In this document: piece after piece, positions 26,481 to 41,700 of the stretch
Layout of the letters: every line of letters starts with the position of its first letter
Numbering within the stretch: the first letter of the stretch is position 1
From: Oxyruncus cristatus
Lineage: Eukaryota; Chordata; Aves; Passeriformes; Cotingidae
Direction of reading: 5' to 3'
Assembly (NCBI GenBank): GCA_013399855.1
Contig: VXAY01002192.1
Span: 2,470,564-2,534,563 of the forward strand
DNA length: 64,000 nt
Notes under the pieces: generated by a model
Told to the model about the DNA's origin: nothing
Databases searched by the model: none
Seen by the model: the letters and a program-made list of their open reading frames with translations, nothing else
Translations under genes and position numbers: made by a program

Positions 26481-29360
26481 ACTCCACAGAGCCATTTTCC
26501 TGTATCCTCTTTCTCCATTGGCCTGTGATCACTTATGACATAGGGAACACAATTAAAACATTGCATATAGTAACTGTGGGACACCTCTGGTGTCCATGGC
26601 TTGGAAACGGTTGTATCATTTTTGTCCTAGCACAGCTGGGCAATCCCACTGTTCAGAGCACCGTGATACCCGGTCTCAACCACCTGAAAAAGCCACTAAC
26701 AACAGAACTTTACAGATCAGGGGATGGATGACAACTGGAGCGTGTGTGTCTACCACCACCTTCCATACCGCAGACTGATACGAGTTTGTGATGTCCAGGG
26801 ATCAAGGCCTTAAATGTCCAGTATGGATGCTTCATAACTGATTCCTAGTTATTAGTCTTCCATAGGAGCCATGGAAATGGCCTTTGCCATTCTGAAATCA
26901 GTTACATCAATAAAAGTCATGTGTGGAGATGTTATGACCCCACCAAAGGGGTAATGAATGTTCAGATAGATAATTCTGAAAGAAAAGAATAAACTGTTCC
27001 TTGAAATAACTTCTGCCTCATACTAAATTTTGGGATACCTGCAAACTCAGAACAGTTCCTGCAAGATCTGTAAGATCTGCAAGAATGAATCCCGTGGAAA
27101 GATTCCATTAAATGACCTCAGCATTGTTTATACACTGAATCATGTTTCCAGTGAACAACTTTGCTGTCTAGTAAAAAGATAAGATACAAAACTTCTGCTA
27201 TGTGATAGGAAATATCTTTAAAATACCCAAGAGTTAGGCAGGAACTGCCTATGTTATATGCAATTTTTAGGGTTTAAAAAAATGCCTATTTTTAAATCAA
27301 TGAACTCACTAGTTTTTAAAATCTGTTTTTTTATCTGATGCTTTTATATGAAAATACTACAATGCTCTTGTGTGTAGAAGGCAACGGTACACAGGCTGCT
27401 TTTTCAGGACAAGAAATACAGTTTTAATTCACTGAATTTATACTCAGTGGCAAAATTCCTTGTGTTTAATTGTGCAAAGTTTGTGCAAGAATGTCCCTAA
27501 ATATCCTGGAAAATACCCAAATGCAAACACAAAAAACCCCAATCAGTCCAGTGAAAGAACAAGAATTGGAGACCATGCAGACAAACAGAATAGTCCAGCT
27601 GAGGTATTATGTAAACTTTATGTCTGACTGCTCATTCCGCTGGAGAGAGCTGCTAACAACATGCCCTCATCTTAAATAACAGAGGGAGGGCTGACACTGG
27701 GAATGCTGGTTGGCCTTCTGCCAAGTTCAGCTTCCACAGCCCCCTGTCAGCTGGAAAAGCTCAGGTACCTCCTTATGCCGGGGAGCAGCACAAGAGTGCT
27801 CAGCTGTGTAAGGCAGCGATGGGAGCTGGCACCATTCCATGGACTTTGGGAGCTGCGCGGGTATGTGCCAAGCAAGGATCCCGCCATATGTCCTTGCAGA
27901 TCTGATCGAAGCAATGTGTATAGATTTTGAAATTCTTCATTGCAGACACAGTATCAGGGGATGTTTTTTGAATTAGCTAAGCTTGCTAATGCTGACTGTA
28001 ACAGAAATGCAGATGTTAAGCATCATTATACTTTAATAATTATGCAGAAAAGCTTAAATATAATTTCTGAATCATTTTGTATCAGCTGCTGGAACAATAG
28101 ATATAGCTGGGGCTTGTTTAATACAAAAGGATTCAATTATAGCCTACTGAAAGCCTTGAATTCCATTTTATCTACCAATACATGTGATTTTTTAATAAAT
28201 AGTAATTGAATGTATTTTTTTTGTCTGCCTTTCAAATGACTGGATACAAGGTAAAACTGCTCTCCTCAGTATGTTTTGGATAAATGTGGGTGACTCATGA
28301 GTGAACAAATGCGAGATTGTTAAAATCCAGTTTAAAACAGCGTCTGTATATAGAAGTATAGCTATTGTCTCTTTCAGGGAATTAAATTGAAACAGGTCAT
28401 GAAGTTCTGTAACTCCTTCTACTGTTGGAAGAGAGTTTCTAAACCAGAATAGATGACCAACATTTAAGGGAAGGCTTTGGAGAAAGGGCTGGAGTGTCTG
28501 TATATAACAAAAGGTTCTTCATCAAGGAAAATGGTGCCACAGAATTTTGTGAATATATGTTATCGAGAATCTTCATGAGGTTAAGGATGAGCTCCACTTT
28601 TGCTCTTAGAGTCCACAACCAGTTTTGATTTTAATGCTTTGCTCCCAGCATGGACGTCCCACCATGTTATTCCCTCACACCACTGGAGAACATACCTGCT
28701 GTCGTCCACTAACCAAGCCACTGAGATCACTTTACCTACTGTGTTCCTGCTGAGCCATTAGTAGAGCATTTCTAGACAGAGTGTCAGGGAAATTGGAAGT
28801 ACATTTTAGAAGTATATAGGCAAATGAAAAGTTAATTTTGTTCAGAGTTATTTCTGTTAAGTATGATTCAGGTGAAAAAGTAAATAACAGGACTGGTTTT
28901 GACACTTGTCCATTGATGGTCTGGGTGGTAGATGAAAGGCTGACAGTTGTCTTTATAAAACATAGCAATTTAACATTAACAAGTTATGGTTAATATAATG
29001 ACAAAAATTAATTTATCATTGTGTGATAAGTTAATAAATGTAAAAATGTGGTCAGTTTATAGAATATATGCTACTATTTGACATTTGATCTGAGTCACTG
29101 CTGTGATAGAAGTGTCAGTAGCTAAAAAGAAGTGTGTCCTCCATTATTTAAAATTTTCCCCTACAAGGCCCCTTGAATTATCAAAATATTTTTAGCCAGG
29201 AGTCATGAAAATTCCATATAAATTATGCTCAGTGTACCCAATAAGATAGATGCCTAATCTACTTCTCTGTTAAAGCACTTTCTGTCAAAGCTTAAATATG
29301 CAAAAATATGCAAAGCTTACCAAAGGAATGCTAAAAATTTCTCAAAGTGCATCAGTATGG

Positions 29361-29400
29361 AGATAGATATATATATACACATATATATATGTACATGTAT
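29361..29400. repeat. AT-rich alternating dinucleotide repeat
   Basis: Alternating TA/CA units (atagatatatatatacacat and following) form an imperfect self-complementary stretch. Confidence 0.8.
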
Positions 29401-32400
29401 AACCTACCACGTTTGAAGTGTAATCAAAATGTATTCTCATTACTGATGACATTTTGGAGCTTGTAATGTAACATCCTGGCAATGATAGATTTCACTAAGT
29501 ATAACAGAGGCTACGGCTACGTGTGGAGAAATGGGACACAGATTACATTGACTTGGGAAATCCCAGTCAATCCAGTAAGAGAGACCCTAAGGTGACCTGA
29601 ACTGCCTTTGGGACAGAACTATCTCTCTCCACTGATTAGTGAGGAGACTTAGGGAAAGCTTGTGCCACACTCAGTTTCTCAACAGACTGCAAGAGTAGAA
29701 AATCTTTTTTATCTGTTATTTGTAGCTAAGGGTAAAACAGACAGATGTTTAAAGTGCTTTCCTGCATTGAAATTATGTTATTCTAAGGTTTGTATTCCAA
29801 CAGCATCCAGGACCTCTGGTCACAAACTCACTGTTTACTGCAAAATCTTCCAACAAAGGTATGGTTCCTCTCCCAGAGGTTTTACAATTCATTTTTTTCA
29901 GTCTGTCAATGTACCTTTAGTTATTGCTTGTTATTATGATGTTTAGTGAAGGCAAAATGACATAAAATGTTTTTAAAGAGATCAATCTTTGATTTATTTC
30001 TACACTGTACATAAAGGGACATTTTTCAATTTCAAAACATTTCTGTTTATTTGGAAGAGTATGTTGATGGAGTTTCAATTTTATTCTTCTCGTCCATTCC
30101 AAACATTCCCATCCCCTTTTGGAGTAGAATTTTCTGTGAGAAAATGAATGTTTTACATGCCAGTTTGGTCCAACTCTTTGTGTGCCTTGGCCTACATATC
30201 AACTTTGTCTTTCTGCCTCACTTTCTTCCCTCTCCAGAGCTTCTTTTGGGCTGGAATTTGCTGAGATTCTGCCAGCACAGTGGAAAGCAAATAGAGCTGG
30301 ACTTTCCCAGGATCAGCCAAACCTACTGCAAAACTTACCTGCTTTTGCTTGCCAAAGTTCACCTTGTGAACTCACCTTGCCTGTGCCACAGACATACATA
30401 ACTGACCAGATGTGGTGAGCTACTGGTCCTGTCCAGCATTGTCACTGTGAAAGGGATTCCTTGGCCATGGGTGGTGCTGAATTGTGTCAGTGTTCCTCCC
30501 TCACCATGTTTCTGTAAGCCTGTGTTAACACTGGCGGTGCCAGCTGCTCAACTTTGAGACTTGTGAGAAGGAATGGTTCTAAAAAACAGTAGTGTTAGAA
30601 ATCTTCCTTTCACAGGGACCTATGGAGTGTGATGGCCAAGGGAACTTGAACATGGTATTGATTTTGGAGCCTCTGTCATAAGGAGAGGGCTGTGAGAATT
30701 GAAATATACCTCTGTTTTTACTCCCTATGAGATAAATATTTGTGAATAGTCCTATGCTCATTTTTTCTGTGTGCATTTGCATGTTTTTTACATGTACGTT
30801 TTATTTTTTTTTTTTTTTTTTTAAAAAAAACCCTGTCATTATCAATATATCTGTAAAAAACCTTCTGGGATGGGGGAAAGACGTGAAGAGAACCTCTATT
30901 GACTTTTTTCAGAAGAGGATCTTCTTTAAAAGATGATGAAGGCTTGAGTTATACTTGTATGCCCCACTACACTGCTCTTCTTTTATCCCATATATTTAGG
31001 ATGTTATTGCTTGAAAATGATTATAGGGTGTAAAGATTGAAGCCATGGGAAATGAACATTTGAAAAAAAATTCAAGACTGTTCACCAAACTGAAGGCACA
31101 GCGTATAATCTGTTCATCCTTGTGAAAATTCTTCCTTTGTAAGTGCTGCCAAGGTCAGTGTCAGCTTGAATCCTTTAATGCATACTGTAAGTGCAAGCCA
31201 TGCAGATTAGATCTGCCCAGAGCTATTCTTATTTGTTTATCCAGCTTTTAAAAATACGTTTGTGCTCTTCTATTAAAAAAATTTCCATTAAAAAAATCAG
31301 CAGTCCAAGCTTGTATCAGGTCTTTCATTATATTCATTCTCCACCTACTTTTTATTTTGCCCCAGAAATATGTACAAACAAGTTTCCATCTGCACATTGC
31401 TGCATGTATTTTCACATTCAATAACAGCATGATGTATTTCCTACATTTTCCAGATAAGTTAATGAAATTAGATTATGCAGAGAATAAAAATAGTTCAATG
31501 TTAAGACTCATTATGGGAATCTTAATGTTTACTAAAATGCTGAACTAATAATATTGAACATGGAATTGTATTTGCAATTGCTTTTATCTCTAGAATGAAT
31601 CTTTACCTGCATGAACTGTATCATTAAAGGCACAAAGTAATCCGAAGTACAGCAATATTTCATGCAGTCACAGTTATTCTATTAAAGCTCCTATTTTTCT
31701 GAAGCTTCCAAGGAAAGAGCAGGAGGGAAAAAGTCCTTTTTTGATATCCTTTTTTAGCTTGTGAAGTCAAATGTGAGGTTGTTTGTATCTCAACAGATCT
31801 TAGGGCCAAATTTTGTGGTATTTTTTTGCATCAAACTGTTTGGCAAAGAAAATATTGGGAAAAAATTTAATTCAGCCTGATTCCTAGGCACGGTCCTCAA
31901 GGATTCTTGGAGACACTTGTCTATGTGACACGGAGATTTGTGATGCTTCCTGAGCAATCACAAGCAAGAGTAGTAGAAGTCAGTCTTTACATTTAGAATT
32001 TACATACAGAGGTTTTGCAGCTTTGCCCTTGGCAGTCTCTTCCAAAGAACTCAAGAATATCTCTGTAACAGTGGATGGACACTTTGGGACAGCACTGGTG
32101 TAGAAATCTGTCATTACTATTAGCAACTTGTTCAGGATAGGCCAAAATTGCAGTATCAGAGATTTTTCTATCACTGTAAATTATTCTGGACGACCAAAGG
32201 CGTTCACTGGGTTTCAAGGAGGTGATATTTGGCTTCCCAGTTTGATAACAATTGATATTGTTTTACTGCCACTAAGACATTTGAAATTCAGGGGGTGATG
32301 ACCTTACAAATATCCCTTTTGATTCCCGTGTTAGCAAACAGCTCCCTGTCTCCTGGCTTCACTCTGGAGAAAACTGTGTGTTTTTAAAAGTTCAAACTAC

Positions 32401-32446
32401 TATTTTCTTCTGTTTCCTGCTCACTCATCTATCCTGGCTGTGCCTC

Positions 32447-32465
32447 TTGCTGCTGCTGCTGCTGG
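32447..32465. repeat. (GCT)n trinucleotide run
   Basis: Five to six consecutive TGC/GCT units in non-coding DNA. Confidence 0.8.
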
Positions 32466-32759
32466 GCTGCTGACAGCTTGTCAAGCTGACCCCGCCATAG
32501 CCTGTTGATGTTTCCAGGCTGTTTATTGTGGTGCTGACTTTGGATCCATGGCAAGGCACCGTGTTGTTGGCACGCTTGTCCCACCCTGTACTGCTGCAGT
32601 TCTTACTGTGCTCCTGTGAGTTATTGACAATTTATGTCATGCTGGTTCCTTATAAGAAAAATTATCTCTTTTAAGACTGTGCAATGGGTTATTTTTTTTC
32701 AGTGGCTAAGCCAAACATGAAAAGTAGTGACTGAATTGGAGGTTGTTTTTTTGTTGCTG

Positions 32760-32778
32760 TTTGTTTGTTTGTTTGTTG
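32760..32778. repeat. (GTTT)n tetranucleotide run
   Basis: Four to five TTTG units followed by GGGG and a T tract. Confidence 0.8.
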
Positions 32779-35700
32779 GGGTTTTTTTTTAAGTTTTTCT
32801 CAGAGCAATGAATGACAGAAAAATAGTCATTCTGGAACAAGGAAACATTTAGCTCAAAATCAAGCAAAACATTTTGTTTCCAGTGTGGATTCTTCTAACA
32901 AAAGTAAACAAATGCAGCACTAAATTTTAAACATCAGTTGCAGAACTGGCCAGGAATATTGCCCTCAGTGAGTAGTTAGGACATTTACACAATGTGTGGG
33001 AGGCTTACATTCAAATCCTCCCTCAAGAAACATCACTTTTTCACCTTCTGCCTGCCTGAATGCATGTTCTACATGTCATACTGTGTGGGTGTATCTTTAC
33101 TCAGTCAGACCTTCTACTTTGTATAATTATTTTAATAGGAACTGACAGCTGCTTGTTCTACCTTCTCAATAAGGGTGTGAGTGTGTAACCTGTTACATCA
33201 TTCTCATTTCCTCCCTCATGAATACTTACACAAGATGGAAGAAGAAATTGGAACAACTCATGCTAGGAAACATTACAATCACTGCAGCAGTCACATACCC
33301 AGTTCTGAGATTCTGTTTCTGAGATCCCTATTCTTAAATGCACACTGTAAAGCTGTTGTTATCTCTGTGTGACCCTGTTGAACATAATTCCAAATGGTTC
33401 TGTTTGTTAATAAAGCAGTTTTTTTTAATTCCTGTGTCAAAGAGCTGTGAGCTCTGCTGGGAATACAGTGGTTCCTGGAGAAGGAGCTGTGCTTGTGAGA
33501 AGAGAATTTGTTCTCTATCTCGATCTCAGCTTAGTATCAGTTCCTGAAGGAGGATTAGTCTCTGAGATGATGACATTAGTAATTAGTTGCGATGCTTGAA
33601 GAACAAAGTGAGTCCTTACTGACAGTTTTATCACTTCAGTTCCTAGATGACTGTGAGCTGAAGTATGTGAAACTAAGTACTCAATCTTAGTTTCACTGAA
33701 ATCCACTCCACAGAGAAATCAAATCCAAGTATATCTACTTAGGAAACTTACAATTTTGGTGTCATAATAGTACATAACTTTTTGAAAAGCTCACAATAGG
33801 TTCTTAACTAACAAGAATCTCAAAAACTTTCTCCTTGTTTCAGTCTGATAGTACAAAAATGAATAAAAGCTCTTAAGCTTAGCTATAACTAAACTGTGGA
33901 TGTTATTCTGAGCCATCCTGTTTCTGCTTGCTCTCATGATGTTACAGTATTTATTGAGGTCATTTTCTCAAACTACTTCTCTTGTCAACCCAAGCCATGG
34001 GAAAAGTCTGAGTCTGGCCAATTGTCATGTGCAACACTTGTTCACTGCTCAGACCACAGCTCTATTCCAGCACCATCTCACCCATCCAAATGGGTGAGTA
34101 AGGTGACTAAGAGTCAGCTGAACAAATCCCATTATGAAGTATTATTTTTCCTTTCAGTGACAGAAAAGACCTCAGAGTGGAAGGGTAGGTCCTCTAGTCA
34201 TGAGGAAGCAGAAGTGCAACTCTCCTTTATGCTGCCCCTCTCATGAGCTGAGCTGTCTAGAGAAGTAAAGGTCCTCTTTATGAACATATTTAATCCAGCA
34301 ATATCAGGTGATAAACCACAGCATTTGGGATTATGTCTCTATAAAATCATGCTAACTGAGTGTATTAGAAGCTTTCTCTCTCACACTCACTTCATATTTA
34401 ATTAATTTAGAAAATTAGCTTCAGCTCCTCTTCTCCTCTCCCTTCCTTGTATTTCCTACTCCACATTATCATTTTTATTCATAAGGATGTTATTTTTTAA
34501 TTTCTTTTATTTACTTACTTACTTTTATTGTAAGATTTTTAAACTTTTTTTTCCCTTGCCTGTATCAAATGCTTTTGTATCCACAGCTGAATGTGTGTTG
34601 GATTTGAACTGGTCTTATGGAAACCTCAGAAACTATTATAATTTGTTTATTAGCAGGTGGAACGTCATGACTCAGAAAATTTGTTTTATTATGAAGATTT
34701 GGATTAAATTGATTTGATTGTCAAGCTCCCTACTGTCAATCTTTTCAATCACTAGTAACCTCTTTCATTTTCTTACTTAGTAAACCACTCATAGAAGAGC
34801 TGCCAGGTTATGATCCAGGTGAAAGGGGCAGAAAATACAGTTCCTGCAGCAGTTCCTAGCCACGCTGACACGTCTTTATAAGCACTTTCAGAGTCTGGAT
34901 CCTTCCTTTGAAAGTGGGGGACACAGACCATTTTATTTATTTTCTCATTTATTTGTCATGTGGAACATTTATTGGAATTCATGATGTCCATTTAATGATC
35001 CCCAAACCATTGACAGGGGTTATCTGCACTGATGTCCTCAGTCTCTCATGGAAGCATGCTAAGACAGATAATTTTGGACTTTGCCCTGGGCATCTTCCAA
35101 GGCCCTGTTCTGAATGCTGATCATCCTTCATTGTGGAGAAACATAAGAAAAAATAATTTGAAACATTACTTTTTACTGATAACCTTTCCACAGCATTATC
35201 TCAGGAACCCATACCAAGGTGAACTTTCAGAAGATCCACTCTAAGTTGTATTTTCTTAAGTTGCTGAATTCCCAGTATTATTATCTTGTTCCTCATATCA
35301 GCTACAGGATTACTTCCATGAATAATGACATTGTATGAAAATAAGGAGTCACGAGATGATAAAATAATACAATGTAGATCTGGGAATTTTGCAAACAATT
35401 TGAAAAAGGACGGAAGGCAAAATAGATATCAGGTAAATGTGATTTCAACATACCAGCCCTTATTAATCTTTCCTGAAGAGTCAAACTCAAGATATTTGCA
35501 CAAACTTCTGAAAAACGTGTCCTTTCTGTGAGCGTACTATTTGGCCAGAGAGAGCAGTGCCTCTGCCTGACCATCAGGCTGTGTGTCCCGGTTGAGAACA
35601 GGTGTGAAGCTGCTTGAGCTGTTTGGAATATTTTTTGCATAACACTGGAACCCAACAAACCCAAATTCCCAAAGAGGAATATTCTTCAATTATTCATCTC

Positions 35701-38700
35701 TTCACAGATCTGCAATCTGCAGAAGTCAGCCACGTGAACCCACATATTTGTAATAAGAAAATAACGGTATTTAGCCGATGATGGTAACTGGTATCGTCCA
35801 GTGGGTTATTTTACCAAAACTTTCACCTGAGATGTCATAGAGTATTCTTGAATTTAAGATAAAAATATTGGGTTTTTTCAATGTCATATAGGTTCGTGAA
35901 TGGCTTGCATGTTATTTTACAGTAGATTAAAAAGCCTGGTTTTGCTTTTAGTTATAATACTCTAATGCAATCTACATGATAAGAATAAATTTTGTTTTGA
36001 TCCTACAAAGTAATATGAAGGTTGAGAACCTGCAGTTTTTCTGAGAGGATATGAGGTTACACAAACAAATGCCTTGAAAATGGATCTTATCAGTACAGTC
36101 ATTATATATCTCATTATTTTGTCTGCAGTACTACCATTCTGCAACTACAATGTTTCTGCTGTTTTTAAATAAACAAGGACTTCCTGTAAGCCAGTTTTTA
36201 AATCCTACACTTTCTCCATGTAATGCAGGCATATTTATTCCAATTTTAAAGATTTATTTTCTAAAGTAAACAATACAAAACACCAGAATGGTTTTGCTAG
36301 CACAGGGACACAGCTCATCAAATTGTTAATCTACGAAACTCCTTGGCATTGTTTCACTCTTCTGTAACCATCTAAACATGTTTTAAATGCTATTTCTTGA
36401 TTCAGCAACTGGTTTGGCTATTCCTTCCCGATTGTGTTTGATGCTATTGATTAGCTTCTCAAGGCCTCTTGAAGTCAGCAGGACACAATTAATTTAGTCT
36501 GTGTACTTTGGATCAGTCCTGACGTGTAATCAGAATAACTGATGTTTCCTTTTAGACAGCTCTTCACTGCCACTGATTTTGTAACAAAGCAAAACCAACA
36601 TTAGCTGTGATTAAACTGTAAACTCTTAGTTCTTCTTGTAATTAAAGCATAAAGTATATACAATAAAAACATGACAGAAATTGTTAGTGGTAATTCCTCC
36701 TTAAACAACAGTAGCACAAAGTCATCTAAGAATACCTTGAGGGGAAATTATTTGGGGGTACTATGATTTTGGTTTTATACTTGAGAAAAGGAAACTAATA
36801 TTAGAAAGTATGAAGATAGCAGGGTAAAATATTTGTAAACCAAAGGAAAATCTAGTTGGGGTTTGAATAAAATATTTGGAATATCTCTTAAAAGAAGTCT
36901 GTTTTGATTTGAAGCTCCCAATTTATCACGATCTGTAACAAAAATCCCACTATAATATGTTAACATTAAATGTACATTTGTGTTTTTACTCTAAAATTTA
37001 GCAAATATGTTTATTAGGTAACTGGAAATCAGCTTTCTAGTGGCCTAAATACTGTGTTAAGGAAGTTTTTTCTCATTAAATTATGCTGGAGATTCATTAA
37101 TATTCATTCACCAAAATCTAGCAAAGGTCAGCCAAAAGGTAGTTGTGTGAGGACTGAATACTTTTCCTTGGAACTTTCTGTACATTTTAAAGCCTTTTTT
37201 TTTTCTTCTGTAAAACTAATTTGCAGTAGGATTTACTGGCTCTGTCAGTTCTCTCTTACTCCAAGGCAACCTTTTAGATGTTGTATCTGCTGCAGACACG
37301 CACACACGCATTCTCACAGGAGTGTTGTAAATTTACACTGCTGTGGGGAATTACCAGCATCCCTGGAAGCAGCTCGCTGGAAACCTCAGTGGGAGAGCCC
37401 CACAAGCAGTTGGAGACAGCAAGTAATCACTTTGTGTCACGAAGAAACTCCAGTTCAGTCAGAAAAAAATTTCCCAGCCCCAGATTGGTGCTTGGCCAAG
37501 AGACTGCAGCAAACCCCTTCCTTTTAAAGGAGTAGCACTTGAGCATCAAGGAATTAATGAATGAACTAAGGAATTGAACAGCATTAGGGAATGGAGGTGT
37601 GCTGACTTCACATTTCAGCCAAAAAGTAAAAGCTCTGCAAAGAAAGGGCACGTCAACATTATATAATGAGGAATGGCCTCAACTCTGGCTCCAAATAATA
37701 ATAAATTGTTATTTAAAGTAAACAACTAGCTGTTTTTAAGATTATCTTAAAAGTTCAAGTTTAACCCTAAGGGACAATTACAGATTGCTAACTCAAGCTG
37801 ATATATCATTACTATTTCAACCCAAGAGCAGTGGATAGTATTTTACTTTTTGTTGGAGTTTTATCCTAGGCATAGTTTATGATCTGCTTTGGCATCACGG
37901 CAGTGTCTGGGCAGCAGGGGAGACCTCTGGCTCACCTTTGTGTGGCTCTTGACATCAGGAGGATCTCCCTAGACAGGTGAGATTTCCTTTCTGGGGAGCT
38001 ATTGAGTGTTTATGGAAGGCAGAAACTTCTGGAGCTGAGAGAGGAAGAGGCAGAAACCACAGTGGGAGCAATTCTGCCAGAGTAGGAGAAGATGGCAGAT
38101 TCTCTAGAGAAGGAGGCACAAGATCATTCTTCAAGGTGCTGTCAAGGAGACTTTCCTAAAGCTGCATGGGGCTTTCTCATGCCAAATACACTGAAAACAA
38201 GGATAAGAAAGACAAAAAGAGTAGGAGAAAAGTTTGCTTTCATTTTAATCAGTCTTGCTGAGCAGAGCTCTGTCCTACACCTAGAAAGTGACTTTGTGAT
38301 AGTTTTCATTTTGATTAAACAGCATGTGAGATTCAGAGCTTCCTGATATCTTTGGTGACCTTCTCTAGGAAAACATAAAGTGTTGGTGTCTGTCAGTCTG
38401 GCTGACTTGAAGCTTATGAATCAGCTTATTCAGACTTACCTTTTTTCTGTAAGTGCTGCGGAAATGCTAATCAAACTAACCAACTGCCAGGAGCTGCCCA
38501 GCTGAACTGGCAATGATTCCTGCAATCTCACAGTGCCACCGGGACACTGGGTGCTGCTAAATCCATTCTCCCTCTGTTTGTCATAATGGAAGAAATTTAA
38601 CACACATAGGTAGAAGTTTTTACAACTTAGCTGTTACAGAAAACCATCATATTCTTTCATCAAAACTGTTTTTTTTTGACTTGCAAAGACCCTGGTCAAA

Positions 38701-41700
38701 TGTTAAAACTCCCTCCAAAAGAAGAATTTTTAAGTCTTTCAAAGAAACTCCAATTTCCTGTCAAATGTTTCACCAGAGCAAACCCCAAACAATTATAATG
38801 CTGAGCAAAATCACCTAGAGCTGGAGAGAAAACGCTGACAACAAGGGCACCTCTTAGGTTTTGGTCTTCCTTTTTTTGATCTCCACATGGATTTACATGG
38901 TACCTTTGTCCTTTTTGCTCCACAGCCTTTGTCCTTTTGCTCCACCAGAAGAGGTGTTCACAATTTCTTTCTGGACACAACTGTGCAGGAAATATTTTAT
39001 CTACACAAAGGAGTCAGCAGGGCTGAAGGAGGAAAGGTATAACTCGTGACCACTGATGAGGTATATTGACAGGATCCCAGAAATCAACTCTCACCTTCCT
39101 CCCAGCTGAATAAATGTACCCTGGAATGCAGTGCCACATACCTTTGCATATATATACCTACATAAATAGAGAACTGATATAATGAGAGCGTTTCCATCTG
39201 TTGCTTTGCCTTAGATTTAAACTTATCTCACTTGAAAACACCATACCAGCAAGAGTTTCCCAACCTTGAGGACCCCATTTTTACGTGTAGGAAGAAGGTC
39301 TCTCAGAGCTCACTGGGCTAGAAAGGAGGGGTTTCTAATGGTTATTTTTATTTTTAAAATAATTTGACTAGTAGACACTCAGCTGAAAGTGACCCATTCA
39401 TGGTATTTGGTCTAGTTCCTGTTCCTAGAGTTGATTTATATTTAATTAAAAACCACACAAATATTTTCTGATAGTAAACCAGGACACAAGACTCTGCTCT
39501 CAAGGTTAATTCCCTAAACATAATTTACTTAGTGTTTTTGACACTGTGTTCTAGAGAAATTTGAGCCAGTTTCTCGTGGTGAGACTGTTTCAGTGGAGAA
39601 GAGTAGGATATCATCCTCCATCTTCATTGTACCTTCAGGAATAGCTACCAGTTGTGGTTAGGAGATGGAGATTTGACCTTGTGAGTCTGAAAAGAGCATT
39701 CATCCCACTTCAAACAGAAATGGCAGTGTGAAAGGTAGATAGCACTGTCACAAATGTGTCCTGCAGGGTGTTTGCTTATGTCAGCATCTGATATGGTCTG
39801 AGGAACTTTGCAGATCAAATCCCGGACACCTCAGGGTGTTGGTTCTGTTGGTTCTGAGACCTTGGGCCAGAGCTGATATCCACTTACTCAAAATAGGGTG
39901 GCTTGACATGAACAGAGGGTACTTCTTTTTCAGCACTTTGAGGTAAATAAAAAAAAAAAATTAAAATTAGAGAAAGCAAAGAAGAGAGATTAGGTTTAGC
40001 CGGTTGCTTAAACTGGATTATGAAATCTGTGTTCTGCCCCATATATCTGACAGGAGTCAGGTGCCACTTACATTGCATGTAGAAGAGATTTTTGTGGTCA
40101 CTTAACAGTTTGATGTATCTGAAGAAAAATAATGCATTCTGCATGGTCTACTGGAAAAGAAAATTAAAATGTATGTGTCTGCTCTTATGGAAAGAATTAG
40201 GCTGATCAGTCTGATTCAGTCTCACATGCTGAGAAACATCAGGCTTCCCACGTTGCTCATTTCTTCAAGGGTAAACGGCATCTAAAATGAAGACTGTGAA
40301 TAAATGAAACTGTTCTTCTGAGTAAGCAAGTGTCCAACACAGGTATATGTAGTGCATCTACCCTGCAAATTAATTTCACTGGGTTTTGAAAAGATACAGA
40401 TATAGCCGTTACTTGTGGTTTTCCTAATAGAAGATATGAGCTGTTGCAGCAGACCCCCAAGAGAATTTCTAAAACTAGGCTGATCACCCCAAAAGGCTGA
40501 AAGTGTTAACATTTAAAACTGAAAACTAATTAAAATGCAGAATTCTTTATCTCTAGGCATGGCTTATCATATTAAGAAACTGTTTCATGTGAAACTGGAT
40601 AAGAAGGATAACAAAAATGGAGGCAACAAGCAACAACAAAAATACAATAAGAAGAAGAATACTGTGTTTTCTGATATTACTGCTGGCATAAAAGTTGTTC
40701 TTCCTGTATTTTTGTATGTAGAGATGTTATGACAAATATTTTGCATGGAACGGATGACATTTCTCTAGTTTATACTGGGAACTAAGGCAAACCAATCCAC
40801 CAGCATCAGTTAAAATCAATAAGATCTACAGCAATTTTCTGCAATGCAGAGGATACAGGGGCGGGCATTGAAAGACAGCCAGTGATGAAAAAAATTATAC
40901 ACTGATGCCTAAATACAGATTTAAAAAGAAAAAAACACAAACAAACACAAACCCCATGTGGGCCAAAGCTATCCTCAGAGAGCAAGTATTTTCAGTGTGT
41001 AGCAGATAGCAGTGACTAAGTGTCATTCCAGGAACAACAGTGACATGAGAATTAGCAGCTGCAAGACAAGTTTTGGACAGTAACAAGTTCTTCTACATGA
41101 AGTCATCAGGTTATCTTGTTTCTCCTCCAGTTAATGTATTAAGGAGTAATTTAAAATGAAGATCCCACTCTACCAGTCATAATAGAGTTTTATTTTATCT
41201 GTTTCACATTCTTGCTAGGCTGAATTAAAAATGAAACACGTACCAAACTCCCATTTGTCTCTGGGCCCATCACTGCAGTGAGGAATACTTTCCTCTGTGA
41301 ACTGAAATCCAAGGATTTAACATCATACATCACTCTGATTTAAGACAGACTCTTTTGCCTAGAGGACACACAAATGATACACTCTCTGTAGTTAAAGTTG
41401 CAAATGATATCTCTTTGAGCCTGGCTTTTAATCTTGCCATTTAAAATGACCAAAATGAAATTAATGGTGCTGATATATTTGTTTGTTCTAGAAAATTAAA
41501 AGCTTGGTGAGACGTTGATAAGCAAATTGCATTAGCAAGATATAGCAGCGTTAATAAACTTCCTTCAGTAAACTTCTCACTTTCTTTTTTAATGACTGTT
41601 ATGTCTCAAAAGCTTCTGGGCTCTAGTGGCACCAAACATCGTTAATCTTTATTGATCTCAAAATTCAAAGTGAAACCTTTGCGTATTTTAAGATTGTAAA

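Noticed and set aside
26930..27110. Possible LTR-like fragment with an AATAAA and AAGATCTG repeats
   Set aside because: No paired ends, target duplication or recognised family.
37054..37527. 157-codon plus-strand open frame
   Set aside because: Composition looks non-coding, no family is recognised and a second overlapping frame is also open. No promoter or splice support.
40535..40732. Lys/Asn-rich 65-codon open frame
   Set aside because: Low-complexity A-rich DNA explains it; no start context or homology.
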